A stretch of 64,000 nucleotides of DNA from JAKAGZ01 sp963772675 (GTDB lineage Bacteria > Bacteroidota > Ignavibacteria > Ignavibacteriales > Ignavibacteriaceae), in the NCBI GenBank assembly GCA_963772675.1, contig CAVYYF010000002.1, forward strand, positions 1-64,000, read 5' to 3'. Below the pieces are notes generated by a model. It had not been told where the DNA came from. It was given only the letters and a program-made list of their open reading frames with translations, and did no database searches. This document shows, piece after piece, positions 57,390 to 64,000 of this stretch. Position numbers and translations under genes: made by a program. The first letter of the stretch is position 1. Each line of letters starts with the position of its first letter.

Positions 57390-57863
57390 ATGATAAAAAA
57401 GAAGTTAAGTTTAATATTATCATTGCTGATTTTGTCTTTTTTACTGGTTTCCTGTGGTTCAAGCAGGCATGATATGAGTGAGCAGGATGGGTATTCTAAC
57501 GATTCTGTTTATGTTTTTGACAAACCGTTATCTCCTCCGCCACCGGCTCCTGACACAACATCAGTTCAGCCAAAGGTGCTGCCTCCTACAACCCCACTTC
57601 CGCCACCTGTTGCTAATGAAACATATTATTATATAATACAGATCGGAGCATTCAAGTCAAATGAAAGAGCTCAGGCTCTTGCGGATTCAGCTAAAAAAGA
57701 AATAAGTAACAAAATTGAAATTTCATACAGCAGTAGGGTAAATCTTTATGTTGTGCATTTAATGCCACCTTATGCAACAAAAACGGCGGCACAAACAGCA
57801 AGGGAAGACCTCTGGAAGAAGAATAAATTTAAAGATGCGTGGATACTTACTGTAAGAAAATAA
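57390..57863 (+). CDS. SPOR domain lipoprotein
   Basis: 157 residues: lipoprotein signal peptide with lipobox LLVSC (cysteine ~22), a proline-rich linker (PPPPAPDTTSVQPKVLPPTTPLPPP, ~50-75) and a C-terminal SPOR domain (~80-157: YYIIQIGAFKSNERAQALADSAKK, YVVHLMPPYATKTAAQTARED). SPOR domains bind bare glycan strands at the division site. The candidate box TAGCTTTG at 57321-57328 lies 62 bases upstream. Confidence 0.88.
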   Translation: MIKKKLSLILSLLILSFLLVSCGSSRHDMSEQDGYSNDSVYVFDKPLSPPPPAPDTTSVQPKVLPPTTPLPPPVANETYYYIIQIGAFKSNERAQALADSAKKEISNKIEISYSSRVNLYVVHLMPPYATKTAAQTAREDLWKKNKFKDAWILTVRK

Positions 57864-58004
57864 TTTAAGTAATATCTTTAACACTATATTCTTTAATAAT
57901 TTAATAGAAATATATAAATAAAAAATAAACTATTGGATTTTTATTAAAAATTGTTAACTTAAACACTCAACTCAATTTTTATAAAAAATCAAGGGAGAAT
58001 CGAT

Positions 58005-58433
58005 ATGGCTTTTTCACTTAACAGAATCGAACTGATTGGTAATCTCGGAAGAGATGCTGAAACAAGGTTTACAACCAACAATCTTTCTGTTACATCGTTT
58101 TCAATAGCTACTACTTATAGCTATAAAGGAAAGGATGGGAATTATGTGAATGAAACCACATGGCACAATTGTGTGGGTTTTAACATTTCTGATTTCTATA
58201 AAGATAACCTGAAAAAAGGGAAGAAATTTTATGTCGAGGGAAGACTGACAAAAAGGGATTATACAGATAAGGAAGGGAACAAGAGATATTCAACGGATGT
58301 AGTTGTAGATAAATTAATTCCGCTAGAATCAACTGGTGGTTCCGGAAGTTCAAATTATAATAACTCTTCTGTGGGTGACAATGCGAGCGAGCCTGATGTA
58401 CAGGTGGAAAATAATGATGACCTGCCATTTTAG
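58005..58433 (+). CDS. ssb: Single-stranded DNA-binding protein
   Basis: 142 residues: OB fold (FSLNRIELIGNLGRDAETRFTTNN, TWHNCVGF, GKKFYVEGRLTKRDYTDKEGNKRYSTDVVVDKLIPLE, ~1-105), then a serine/asparagine-rich linker and the acidic C-terminal tail NDDLPF that binds partner proteins. AAGGGAG precedes the ATG by 6 bases. Full length. Confidence 0.95.
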   Translation: MAFSLNRIELIGNLGRDAETRFTTNNLSVTSFSIATTYSYKGKDGNYVNETTWHNCVGFNISDFYKDNLKKGKKFYVEGRLTKRDYTDKEGNKRYSTDVVVDKLIPLESTGGSGSSNYNNSSVGDNASEPDVQVENNDDLPF

Positions 58434-58468
58434 AATTTATGTTCAACAATACAGGAGTTATTTAATTT

Positions 58469-59752
58469 TTGGACGTTGACTGGCAAGTTAAAATTATTTC
58501 AATCCTTATTCTTTTTGTCGGTTCTGCTTTTTTCTCCGGCTCTGAAATTGCACTTTTTTCACTTAACAGAAAAAACCTAAAGAATTATCTATCTGCCAAT
58601 CACATGATTGGCAGATACCTTTTTCAGCTTCTTCAATTTCCACGCAGACTTCTTGTCACTATTTTGATCGGAAATACAATAGTCAATGTTGCAGCTTCTA
58701 TCATAGCCGTTTCATTAGCTCTTGAATTTGCTCAGCATTATTCAATATCAAAAGAGATTGCTTTAACTCTACAGATAATACTGCTTACTCTTTTTATCGT
58801 AACATTCGGAGAACTCATTCCTAAAGTATGGGCTTCAAAAAATCCGCTCGCATTCTCAAAATTTTGTGCAGTACCACTTTATTTGATGAGCACCTTTCTT
58901 TATCCCATCTCGGAAATTATAACGGAAGTTATCAGAATTTCTGTTTCAAAACTTAAATTTGATAAGACTAAAATAGCAATGAAACCCGATGAGCTTTCAG
59001 AACTTGCAAAACTTAGCAGGGAAAGAGGGACAATTGTTGAAGAAGAACAGGGGCTGATTCATAGCATTGTAAATTTTCGATCTGTATTTGTACAGGAAGT
59101 GATGACGCCAAGAGTTGATATTATAGCTGTCGCTGACGTTTCCAATCTTCCAGATTTGCTGGAAATCATTAATTCATCAGGTCATAGCAGGCTCCCTTTA
59201 TATCATAATGATTTGGACAACATTACCGGCGTAGTTTACGCGAAAGATCTTCTCCCATTTATAAAAGATAAAGAAAAACAAAAAATGTTTTCGGTCAATG
59301 GTATTGCCAGAAAAATATTGTTTGTTCCCGCGACAAAAATGATAAGCGATTTGATGCGTGTATTTCAGGAAAAAAAGATGCATATTGCTGTGGTTGTTGA
59401 TGAGTACGGTGGTACTGCTGGCGTAATAACCCTTGAAGATATTCTTGAAGAAATAATTGGTGAGATCAGGGACGAATTTGATAAAGAAGAAAGTCCAGTT
59501 ATAAAGATTTCAGAATTGAAATATATGGTGCTTGGGAAATTTCCAATCAGTGAACTAAATGAGCTTCTAAATGTTAATTTAATGACAGAAAATAGTGACT
59601 TCGAAACAGTAGGTGGAATGGTATTGAATCAAGCCGGACACATACCTAAAGAGGGCTATTCATTTTCTCTGGAAAATCATAATTTTACAGTTAAGGAAAT
59701 TTCCAATAAAAGAATAAAAAAAGTCTTGATAGAAAGAATAAATACAGAATAA
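58469..59752 (+). CDS. CNNM/CorC-type transporter protein (DUF21, CBS pair)
   Basis: 427 residues: DUF21 membrane domain with three to four helices (~1-140, GSAFFSGSEIALFSLNRKNLKNYL at the start), CBS pair (~195-320: EVMTPRVDIIAVADVSNLPDLLEIINSSGHSRLPLYHNDLDNITGVVYAKDLLPFI) and a CorC_HlyC domain (~340-427). Members of this family work in magnesium/cobalt efflux or have unknown roles; the label hemolysin is historical. TTG start behind CAGGAG. Next gene 8 bases downstream. Confidence 0.88.
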   Translation: MDVDWQVKIISILILFVGSAFFSGSEIALFSLNRKNLKNYLSANHMIGRYLFQLLQFPRRLLVTILIGNTIVNVAASIIAVSLALEFAQHYSISKEIALTLQIILLTLFIVTFGELIPKVWASKNPLAFSKFCAVPLYLMSTFLYPISEIITEVIRISVSKLKFDKTKIAMKPDELSELAKLSRERGTIVEEEQGLIHSIVNFRSVFVQEVMTPRVDIIAVADVSNLPDLLEIINSSGHSRLPLYHNDLDNITGVVYAKDLLPFIKDKEKQKMFSVNGIARKILFVPATKMISDLMRVFQEKKMHIAVVVDEYGGTAGVITLEDILEEIIGEIRDEFDKEESPVIKISELKYMVLGKFPISELNELLNVNLMTENSDFETVGGMVLNQAGHIPKEGYSFSLENHNFTVKEISNKRIKKVLIERINTE

Positions 59753-59760
59753 AGATATGC

Positions 59761-60141
59761 ATGAAAAAAGGTTGCTTTATAAAAGGAATTATTCTCCTTA
59801 CAATTATTGTTGCTTCGATTACATATATTATTCAGAATAAGTTTAATGACTTCATTTTTACACCAGGCAAAAAATTAATTTTGCCTATTTTTGTAAATGA
59901 TTTTAAGAAAAACCTTAAATATGTAAAAGATAGCCCCCAAAAGGATTCATTAAATTTATTTATTAAGAATTATCTTGAGGATTCTAAGAACATTAAAGAT
60001 TTGTCTGATAGTTCACTAAAACCCCTGGTTAGAGAGATATATAATATAACATCGGATAGCGTTATTAGTCCGGCAGAATTAAAAAATATTAAAGATTTCA
60101 TAAGATTAAGACGACAAAATGAAAGATCAGAGAAAAACTGA
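59761..60141 (+). CDS. Small single-helix membrane protein, unknown
   Basis: 126 residues: one N-terminal transmembrane helix (~7-25: IIKGIILLTIIVASITYIIQ) and a polar C-terminal part with KDSLNLFIKNYLEDSKNIKDLSDSS and a charged tail (RLRRQNERSEKN). I recognise no family. It is embedded between the CNNM gene and the MCE gene (its 3' end overlaps the MCE start by 23 bases), so it may help that complex, but this is inference. Confidence 0.6.
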   Translation: MKKGCFIKGIILLTIIVASITYIIQNKFNDFIFTPGKKLILPIFVNDFKKNLKYVKDSPQKDSLNLFIKNYLEDSKNIKDLSDSSLKPLVREIYNITSDSVISPAELKNIKDFIRLRRQNERSEKN

Positions 60142-61033
60142 AATAAGAGTTGGAATTATAGTAGTAGTAGGGCTTTTACTGTTCCTCTGGATTCTGGGTT
60201 GGGCGAAAAACTTCAGCTTTGTTTCAAATAAAAAGGAAACAGTTGTTATATTTAAAAATGTTGCCGGACTGGAAATTGGTGATAATGTAACTGTTAATGG
60301 AGTTAGAAAAGGTTATGTAAAAGATATGCAAATAAAAGGCGACCAGGTTTTTGTGGCCCTTTCCCTTGATAAAGATGTATCACTAAACAAGGATGCTTCT
60401 TTTGCAGTTGCAATGCTTGATTTGATGGGAGGCAAAAGAATTGAAATTCAGCCTGGTACATTAACTGAGCCTTTTGATTATGGCAAAGTTCATCAGGGGA
60501 AATTCTTTGCTGATATTCCTTATGTGATGTCAATGGTCGGAAATATGCAGGAAGATATTGCGGGTTCTCTTAAAGACATTGAGATAACTTTAAAATCCCT
60601 AAATAATTACCTGACTGATGAGCAATTTAATAAAAATGTAAAAACTTCTATTTCAAATCTTAGCGGCCTTACCGATAAATTAAATTCAATTTTAAGTGAA
60701 AACAGGGATGACATAAAGCAATTAATTTCTAATAGTAATTCGCTTGCTAAAGATGCTAATAAAATGATAAACGATAATAAAGCCAATGTAGCGACTTCAT
60801 TAGGAAATCTTAAAACTGTTCTGCAAAAAACAGATACTTTGTTGACAAAAATAAATTCTATAGCAACTGAAACCACTGATAAGAAAAATAATCTTGGCAA
60901 GTTGCTTTATGATAAAGAATTTTATGACAATCTAAATATTTCGCTCAAACAACTGAATGAATTAACCAAGCTATTAATAAAGCAACTTCAGGATGAAGGT
61001 GTTAATGTCGATGCGCACATCAGTATTTTTTAA
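60119..61033 (+). CDS. MCE/MlaD domain protein
   Basis: 304 residues: one N-terminal helix (~9-27), then one MCE domain (~35-115: VVIFKNVAGLEIGDNVTVNGVRKGYVKDMQIKGDQVFVALSLDKDVSLNKDASFAVAMLDLMGGKRIEIQPG) and a long C-terminal coiled-coil-like part (~140-290). MCE domains bind lipids and shuttle phospholipids. The permease (MlaE) and ATPase (MlaF) are not next to it, so the transporter is encoded elsewhere or shared. Overlaps the gene before it (23 bases) and probably ggt behind it. Confidence 0.88.
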   Translation: MKDQRKTEIRVGIIVVVGLLLFLWILGWAKNFSFVSNKKETVVIFKNVAGLEIGDNVTVNGVRKGYVKDMQIKGDQVFVALSLDKDVSLNKDASFAVAMLDLMGGKRIEIQPGTLTEPFDYGKVHQGKFFADIPYVMSMVGNMQEDIAGSLKDIEITLKSLNNYLTDEQFNKNVKTSISNLSGLTDKLNSILSENRDDIKQLISNSNSLAKDANKMINDNKANVATSLGNLKTVLQKTDTLLTKINSIATETTDKKNNLGKLLYDKEFYDNLNISLKQLNELTKLLIKQLQDEGVNVDAHISIF

Positions 61034-62738
61034 GAAGTCTTCATTCACTATCCTCCTAATATTGGCTCTAAACCCTGTTACAATTTCAGAAGCTTCTGGA
61101 CCTGTACGATCTAAACATGGCATGGTAGTTTCAGCTAGTACTATTGCCTCCAAAGTCGGTGTAGAAATAATGAAAAGGGGAGGTAATGCAGTTGATGCGG
61201 CGGTTGCCGTGGGATTTGCATTGGCAGTTACCTATCCCTATGCTGGTAATATTGGCGGGGGTGGTTTTATGGTTATTCATCTACAAAACGGGGAAAACAC
61301 CACAATAGATTTTCGGGAGAAGGCACCACTAGCTGCCAGCAAAAATATGTTTCTTGATAAAAACGGGAAATATATTCCGGCGCTAAGTCAGCAAGGAACA
61401 ACCTCGGCAGGTGTACCGGGGAGTGTTGCCGGGCTAATTTATGCGCTCAACAAGTATGGTACAATGAACCTGAAAGATGTTATTCAACCTGCAATTGATC
61501 TTGCCAGAAACGGTTGGGCGATTGATTATAAGACTGCTGAAGAATTTAAAAACGAATTAGCGGATTTTAAAAAGTATCCTTCATCCTACAAAATTTTTTC
61601 GAAGAAGGATGAAGCTTACAAAGAAGGTGATATATTTCGACAACCCGACCTTGCCTGGACGCTTGAACAAATAAAAGAAGAAGGTAGCGAAGGCTTTTAT
61701 AATGGAAAGGTTGCTGAACTTCTTATAAAGCAAATTCGATCAATGGGCGGATATATAACACAGGAAGACCTTGATAAATATAAAATTGTTGAGAGAAAAC
61801 CTGTGACCGGAACTTATCGCGGCTATGAGATTGTCTCAATGCCGCCACCGAGCTCAGGCGGAATTGCCTTAATTGAACTATTAAATATCCTTGAAAATTA
61901 TCATTTTAAATATGAGGACTGGGGCAGTAGTGAATATGTACACAGATTAGTTGAGGCGATGAAATATGTTTATGCGGACAGGACCTACAATCTTGGTGAT
62001 CCTGATTTCTATGATGTTCCTGAACAGAAATTAATTTCAAAAAATTATGCGGAATCAATTTTTGATAAAATTGAAAAAACAAAAGATAAAGCGGTTTCTG
62101 CAAATCAAATATCATTTTATAAGCCATCGAATTATAAAGAAAGTACTGAGACTACACATTATTCCGTTTACGATGAAAAAGGAAACGCGGTTAGTGTAAC
62201 AACCACAATAAATTCTGCCTTTGGATCAAAAATAGTTGTAGATGGTGCCGGCTTTCTTTTAAATAATGAAATGGATGATTTTAGTGCAAAACCAGGGGAG
62301 CCAAATCAATTTGGATTACTGGGCACGGAAGCTAATTCAATACAACCCGAAAAAAGAATGCTTAGCTCGATGACTCCAACTATAGTTTTAAAAAACGACA
62401 AACCGTATTTAATTATAGGTTCTCCCGGGGGATCAACTATTATAACGGTCGTTCTTCAGGTTATTATGAATTGCATAGATTTTAATATGAATATTAGCAA
62501 GGCAATAGCAGCGCCGAGAATTCATAACCAGTGGTACCCGGATGTAATTTATTCTGAGAAATTTGCGTTGAGTAAAGATGTTATTAATAATTTAATACAA
62601 ATGGGATACAGGCTTGTTAATATTACAAGAAAATTTCGTATACTTGGTCTTGCGGAAGGAATAAAGATTGATAATAAAAATAATATAATTTTCGGAGCAG
62701 CTGACCCAAGGGGAAGTGGTTCAGCTGAGGGATATTAA
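61005..62738 (+). CDS. ggt: Gamma-glutamyltransferase
   Basis: Cleaves glutathione and other gamma-glutamyl compounds in the periplasm. ~577 residues. Signal peptide at ~8-30, then the large subunit VSASTIASKVGVEIMKRGGNAVDAAVAVGFAL and the small subunit beginning at the autocleavage threonine in ETTHYSVYDEKGNAVSVTTT, followed by GSGG-like SSMTPTIV and GSPGGSTI. ATG 61005 has AAGG five bases upstream. Its first 29 bases overlap the end of the MCE gene. Start position is uncertain; ATG 60993 or 61011 are also possible. Confidence 0.92.
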   Translation: MSMRTSVFFKKSSFTILLILALNPVTISEASGPVRSKHGMVVSASTIASKVGVEIMKRGGNAVDAAVAVGFALAVTYPYAGNIGGGGFMVIHLQNGENTTIDFREKAPLAASKNMFLDKNGKYIPALSQQGTTSAGVPGSVAGLIYALNKYGTMNLKDVIQPAIDLARNGWAIDYKTAEEFKNELADFKKYPSSYKIFSKKDEAYKEGDIFRQPDLAWTLEQIKEEGSEGFYNGKVAELLIKQIRSMGGYITQEDLDKYKIVERKPVTGTYRGYEIVSMPPPSSGGIALIELLNILENYHFKYEDWGSSEYVHRLVEAMKYVYADRTYNLGDPDFYDVPEQKLISKNYAESIFDKIEKTKDKAVSANQISFYKPSNYKESTETTHYSVYDEKGNAVSVTTTINSAFGSKIVVDGAGFLLNNEMDDFSAKPGEPNQFGLLGTEANSIQPEKRMLSSMTPTIVLKNDKPYLIIGSPGGSTIITVVLQVIMNCIDFNMNISKAIAAPRIHNQWYPDVIYSEKFALSKDVINNLIQMGYRLVNITRKFRILGLAEGIKIDNKNNIIFGAADPRGSGSAEGY

Positions 62739-62743
62739 TATTT

Positions 62744-63121
62744 ATGATATTCGGAATAGGAATTGACATAATAGAAATTGACAGGATTAAGGAAAGCATT
62801 GATAGATTCGGTGATAAATTTCTTAATAAAATTTACACAAAATCAGAATTGGAATATTGTTTAAGTAAATCGAGTAAGTATCAGCATCTTGCTGCAAGAT
62901 TTGCTGCAAAGGAAGCTGTTTATAAAGCACTTACATCAGGCTGGCATGAGAAAGCTACCTGGCAGGATATTGAAATATCTAATGAGCCTAACGGTATGCC
63001 TATTGTAAATTTGAATGGTAAACTGAAAACATTTTTGTCAAAAGAAAACAGTCTCAGAATATCAATGAGTCACTCCAGGGATTATGTTGCCTGTGTCGCA
63101 ATAATCTACAAAAATTCATAA
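62744..63121 (+). CDS. acpS: Holo-[acyl-carrier-protein] synthase
   Basis: Transfers 4'-phosphopantetheine from CoA to acyl carrier protein. 125 residues: GIGIDIIEIDRIKESID (~4-20) with the magnesium aspartate, RFAAKEAVYKAL (~54-65) with the conserved Glu and Lys, and SMSHSRDYVACVAI at the end. 5 bases behind ggt. Full length. Confidence 0.95.
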   Translation: MIFGIGIDIIEIDRIKESIDRFGDKFLNKIYTKSELEYCLSKSSKYQHLAARFAAKEAVYKALTSGWHEKATWQDIEISNEPNGMPIVNLNGKLKTFLSKENSLRISMSHSRDYVACVAIIYKNS

Positions 63122-63240
63122 ACTTACTCCATAAAACCCAAATTATCAGTATAAGCCAACACAGTTTAATAAAATAAGCTTGATAAATAATGTCTAAATT
63201 ATATATATTTAAACATTTAAGATTTCAAGTAAAACATTAA

Positions 63241-63459
63241 GTGAAACCTGAAAGTAAATTTTTAACAAAGAGAAACTTTAATGTCTTTACTTATATTTCT
63301 ATTATTATCATTGTAGTTTTGTTGGTTTTGATGCCCACTGAATCAATACCCATTCTTTGGGTTAAAATATTTCTTGGATTCAGTATTTTTCTATTTATTG
63401 TCAGAATTATTTTAAAAATTTATTTTAGTACTCAGGATAAAAAAGATTTAGGAGGTTAG
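63241..63459 (+). CDS. Small two-helix membrane protein, unknown
   Basis: 72 residues with two hydrophobic helices (~17-37 and ~42-61) and a charged tail (STQDKKDLGG). GTG start at 63241 is the only start in a good position. Nothing homologous comes to mind. A gene is plausible because the hydrophobic pattern is regular, but support is modest. Confidence 0.55.
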   Translation: MKPESKFLTKRNFNVFTYISIIIIVVLLVLMPTESIPILWVKIFLGFSIFLFIVRIILKIYFSTQDKKDLGG

Positions 63460-63491
63460 TCTTCGAATCTTCGAAACGTGTAAATGGTAAG

Positions 63492-63995
63492 TTGAATGCA
63501 AAGGTTCTTATTCTAAACCAAAGCTATGAACCTTTAACAATCTGTAATATTAAAAAAGCAGTTATATTAATTTACCTTGGAAAAGCCGAACTTATACTTG
63601 AGGATGGTAGAAAAAATCTCAGGTCAGTTTCCAGAGTTTATCCCTGGCCAAGTATAATACGCCTTAGCCGATTTATTACAATTCCCTACAAAAAAGTTGT
63701 TCTCACAAGGAAAAACATACTAAGAAGAGATTCCTATAAATGTGCATATTGCGGCAGAAGTGATCTTCCTTTAACAATTGATCATGTTCTTCCCAAAGCT
63801 AGAGGTGGAACCGATTCGTGGGAAAACCTTGTGTGCGCCTGCACGTCATGCAATAATAAAAAGGGAGATAGGACCCCTGACGAAGCTAATCTAAATTTGC
63901 TTAATAAGCCATTCAAACCAAGCCATATAATGTTCATCAAAAACGTAGTAGGGAAACTGGACGATAATTGGAAACCTTATCTTTACCTTTCTTAA
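63492..63995 (+). CDS. HNH endonuclease
   Basis: 167 residues, a phage-independent HNH family common in this group. The N-terminal half is KVLILNQSYEPLTICNIKKAVILIYLGKAELIL, and the HNH part is CAYCGRSD...LTIDHVLPKARGGTDSWENLVCACTSCNNKKGD (~95-140), with two CxxC pairs for zinc. The TTG at 63492 is the only in-frame start I see, but the frame is open upstream to about 63453 and reads VFESSKRVNGKLNAKV; no usual start codon occurs there, so the true N-terminus may be longer. GGAGG at 63451-63455 would fit an earlier start. Confidence 0.85.
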   Translation: MNAKVLILNQSYEPLTICNIKKAVILIYLGKAELILEDGRKNLRSVSRVYPWPSIIRLSRFITIPYKKVVLTRKNILRRDSYKCAYCGRSDLPLTIDHVLPKARGGTDSWENLVCACTSCNNKKGDRTPDEANLNLLNKPFKPSHIMFIKNVVGKLDDNWKPYLYLS

Positions 63996-64000
63996 GATTT

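Noticed and set aside
1..64000. CRISPR array, phage, insertion sequence, toxin-antitoxin or defence island
   Set aside because: No regular repeat-spacer array, transposase, integrase, capsid, or nuclease-helicase cluster was found on either strand.

Overview
The window looks like part of the chromosome of an AT-rich bacterium of the Bacteroidota/Chlorobiota group, most likely an Ignavibacteria-type organism. This rests on two secreted proteins that end in a type IX secretion (Por) sorting domain with the NYPNPFNP-type signature, paired KorAB 2-oxoacid:ferredoxin oxidoreductases, promoter-like TAnnTTTG boxes, frequent TTG starts, and LolCDE, ExbBD and FadL envelope genes. It is mostly a housekeeping region. 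I see no phage, insertion sequence, CRISPR array, rRNA or obvious defence island, and I did not find a convincing undescribed multi-gene system.

Layout. 0-8 kb: a small GIY-YIG protein, a poorly coding stretch with a 16-bp palindrome, a UPF0316 membrane protein, pcm-miaA, an AtuA-like gene pair, prfB with its classical programmed frameshift, an MGMT-like protein, and a PspC/LiaF-like envelope stress pair. 8-18 kb: nadE, dsbD, and two tandem korA-korB copies. 18-24 kb: nrnA-like DHH phosphoesterase, pepA, lolCED (minus strand), then a Pro-Arg-His-Glu tRNA cluster. 24-31 kb: an aminotransferase followed by a degraded tail of a second copy, an LD-carboxypeptidase, and a minus-strand operon (GT9, homocysteine methyltransferase, ispE) facing a GT4 glycosyltransferase. 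31-40 kb is the accessory part: a T9SS-exported beta-propeller, NTF2-like proteins, gene remnants, a GNAT acetyltransferase with two broken partial copies upstream, a decayed small membrane protein gene, and an 805-residue T9SS cargo protein. 39-64 kb: GT9, polA, kup, an SDR, exbB-exbD-exbD, yqeY-cvpA-mutS2-accC-BCCP, a FadL porin with a lipoprotein SGNH hydrolase, a TPR protein, a SPOR lipoprotein, ssb, a CNNM/CorC-type protein, an MCE protein, ggt, acpS and an HNH nuclease.

The most notable sequence-level pattern is that seven conserved genes (miaA, dsbD, both korA, both korB, polA) carry together ten single-base frame changes, each restored by removing one base. With an insertion-only bias this looks more like uncorrected long-read error than real gene decay, but the sequence alone cannot decide it. 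In contrast, the frame change in prfB is the genuine conserved autoregulatory one. Separate real-looking decay (GNAT fragments, aminotransferase tail, a 36.3-36.8 kb pseudogene) marks the accessory segments.

Functionally the window joins central carbon and redox metabolism (KorAB, NadE, biotin carboxylase/BCCP), envelope building and export (LolCED, ExbBD, GT9/GT4, FadL, MCE, DsbD), tRNA and translation functions (MiaA, RF2, YqeY), and DNA maintenance (PolA, SSB, MutS2, MGMT-like).
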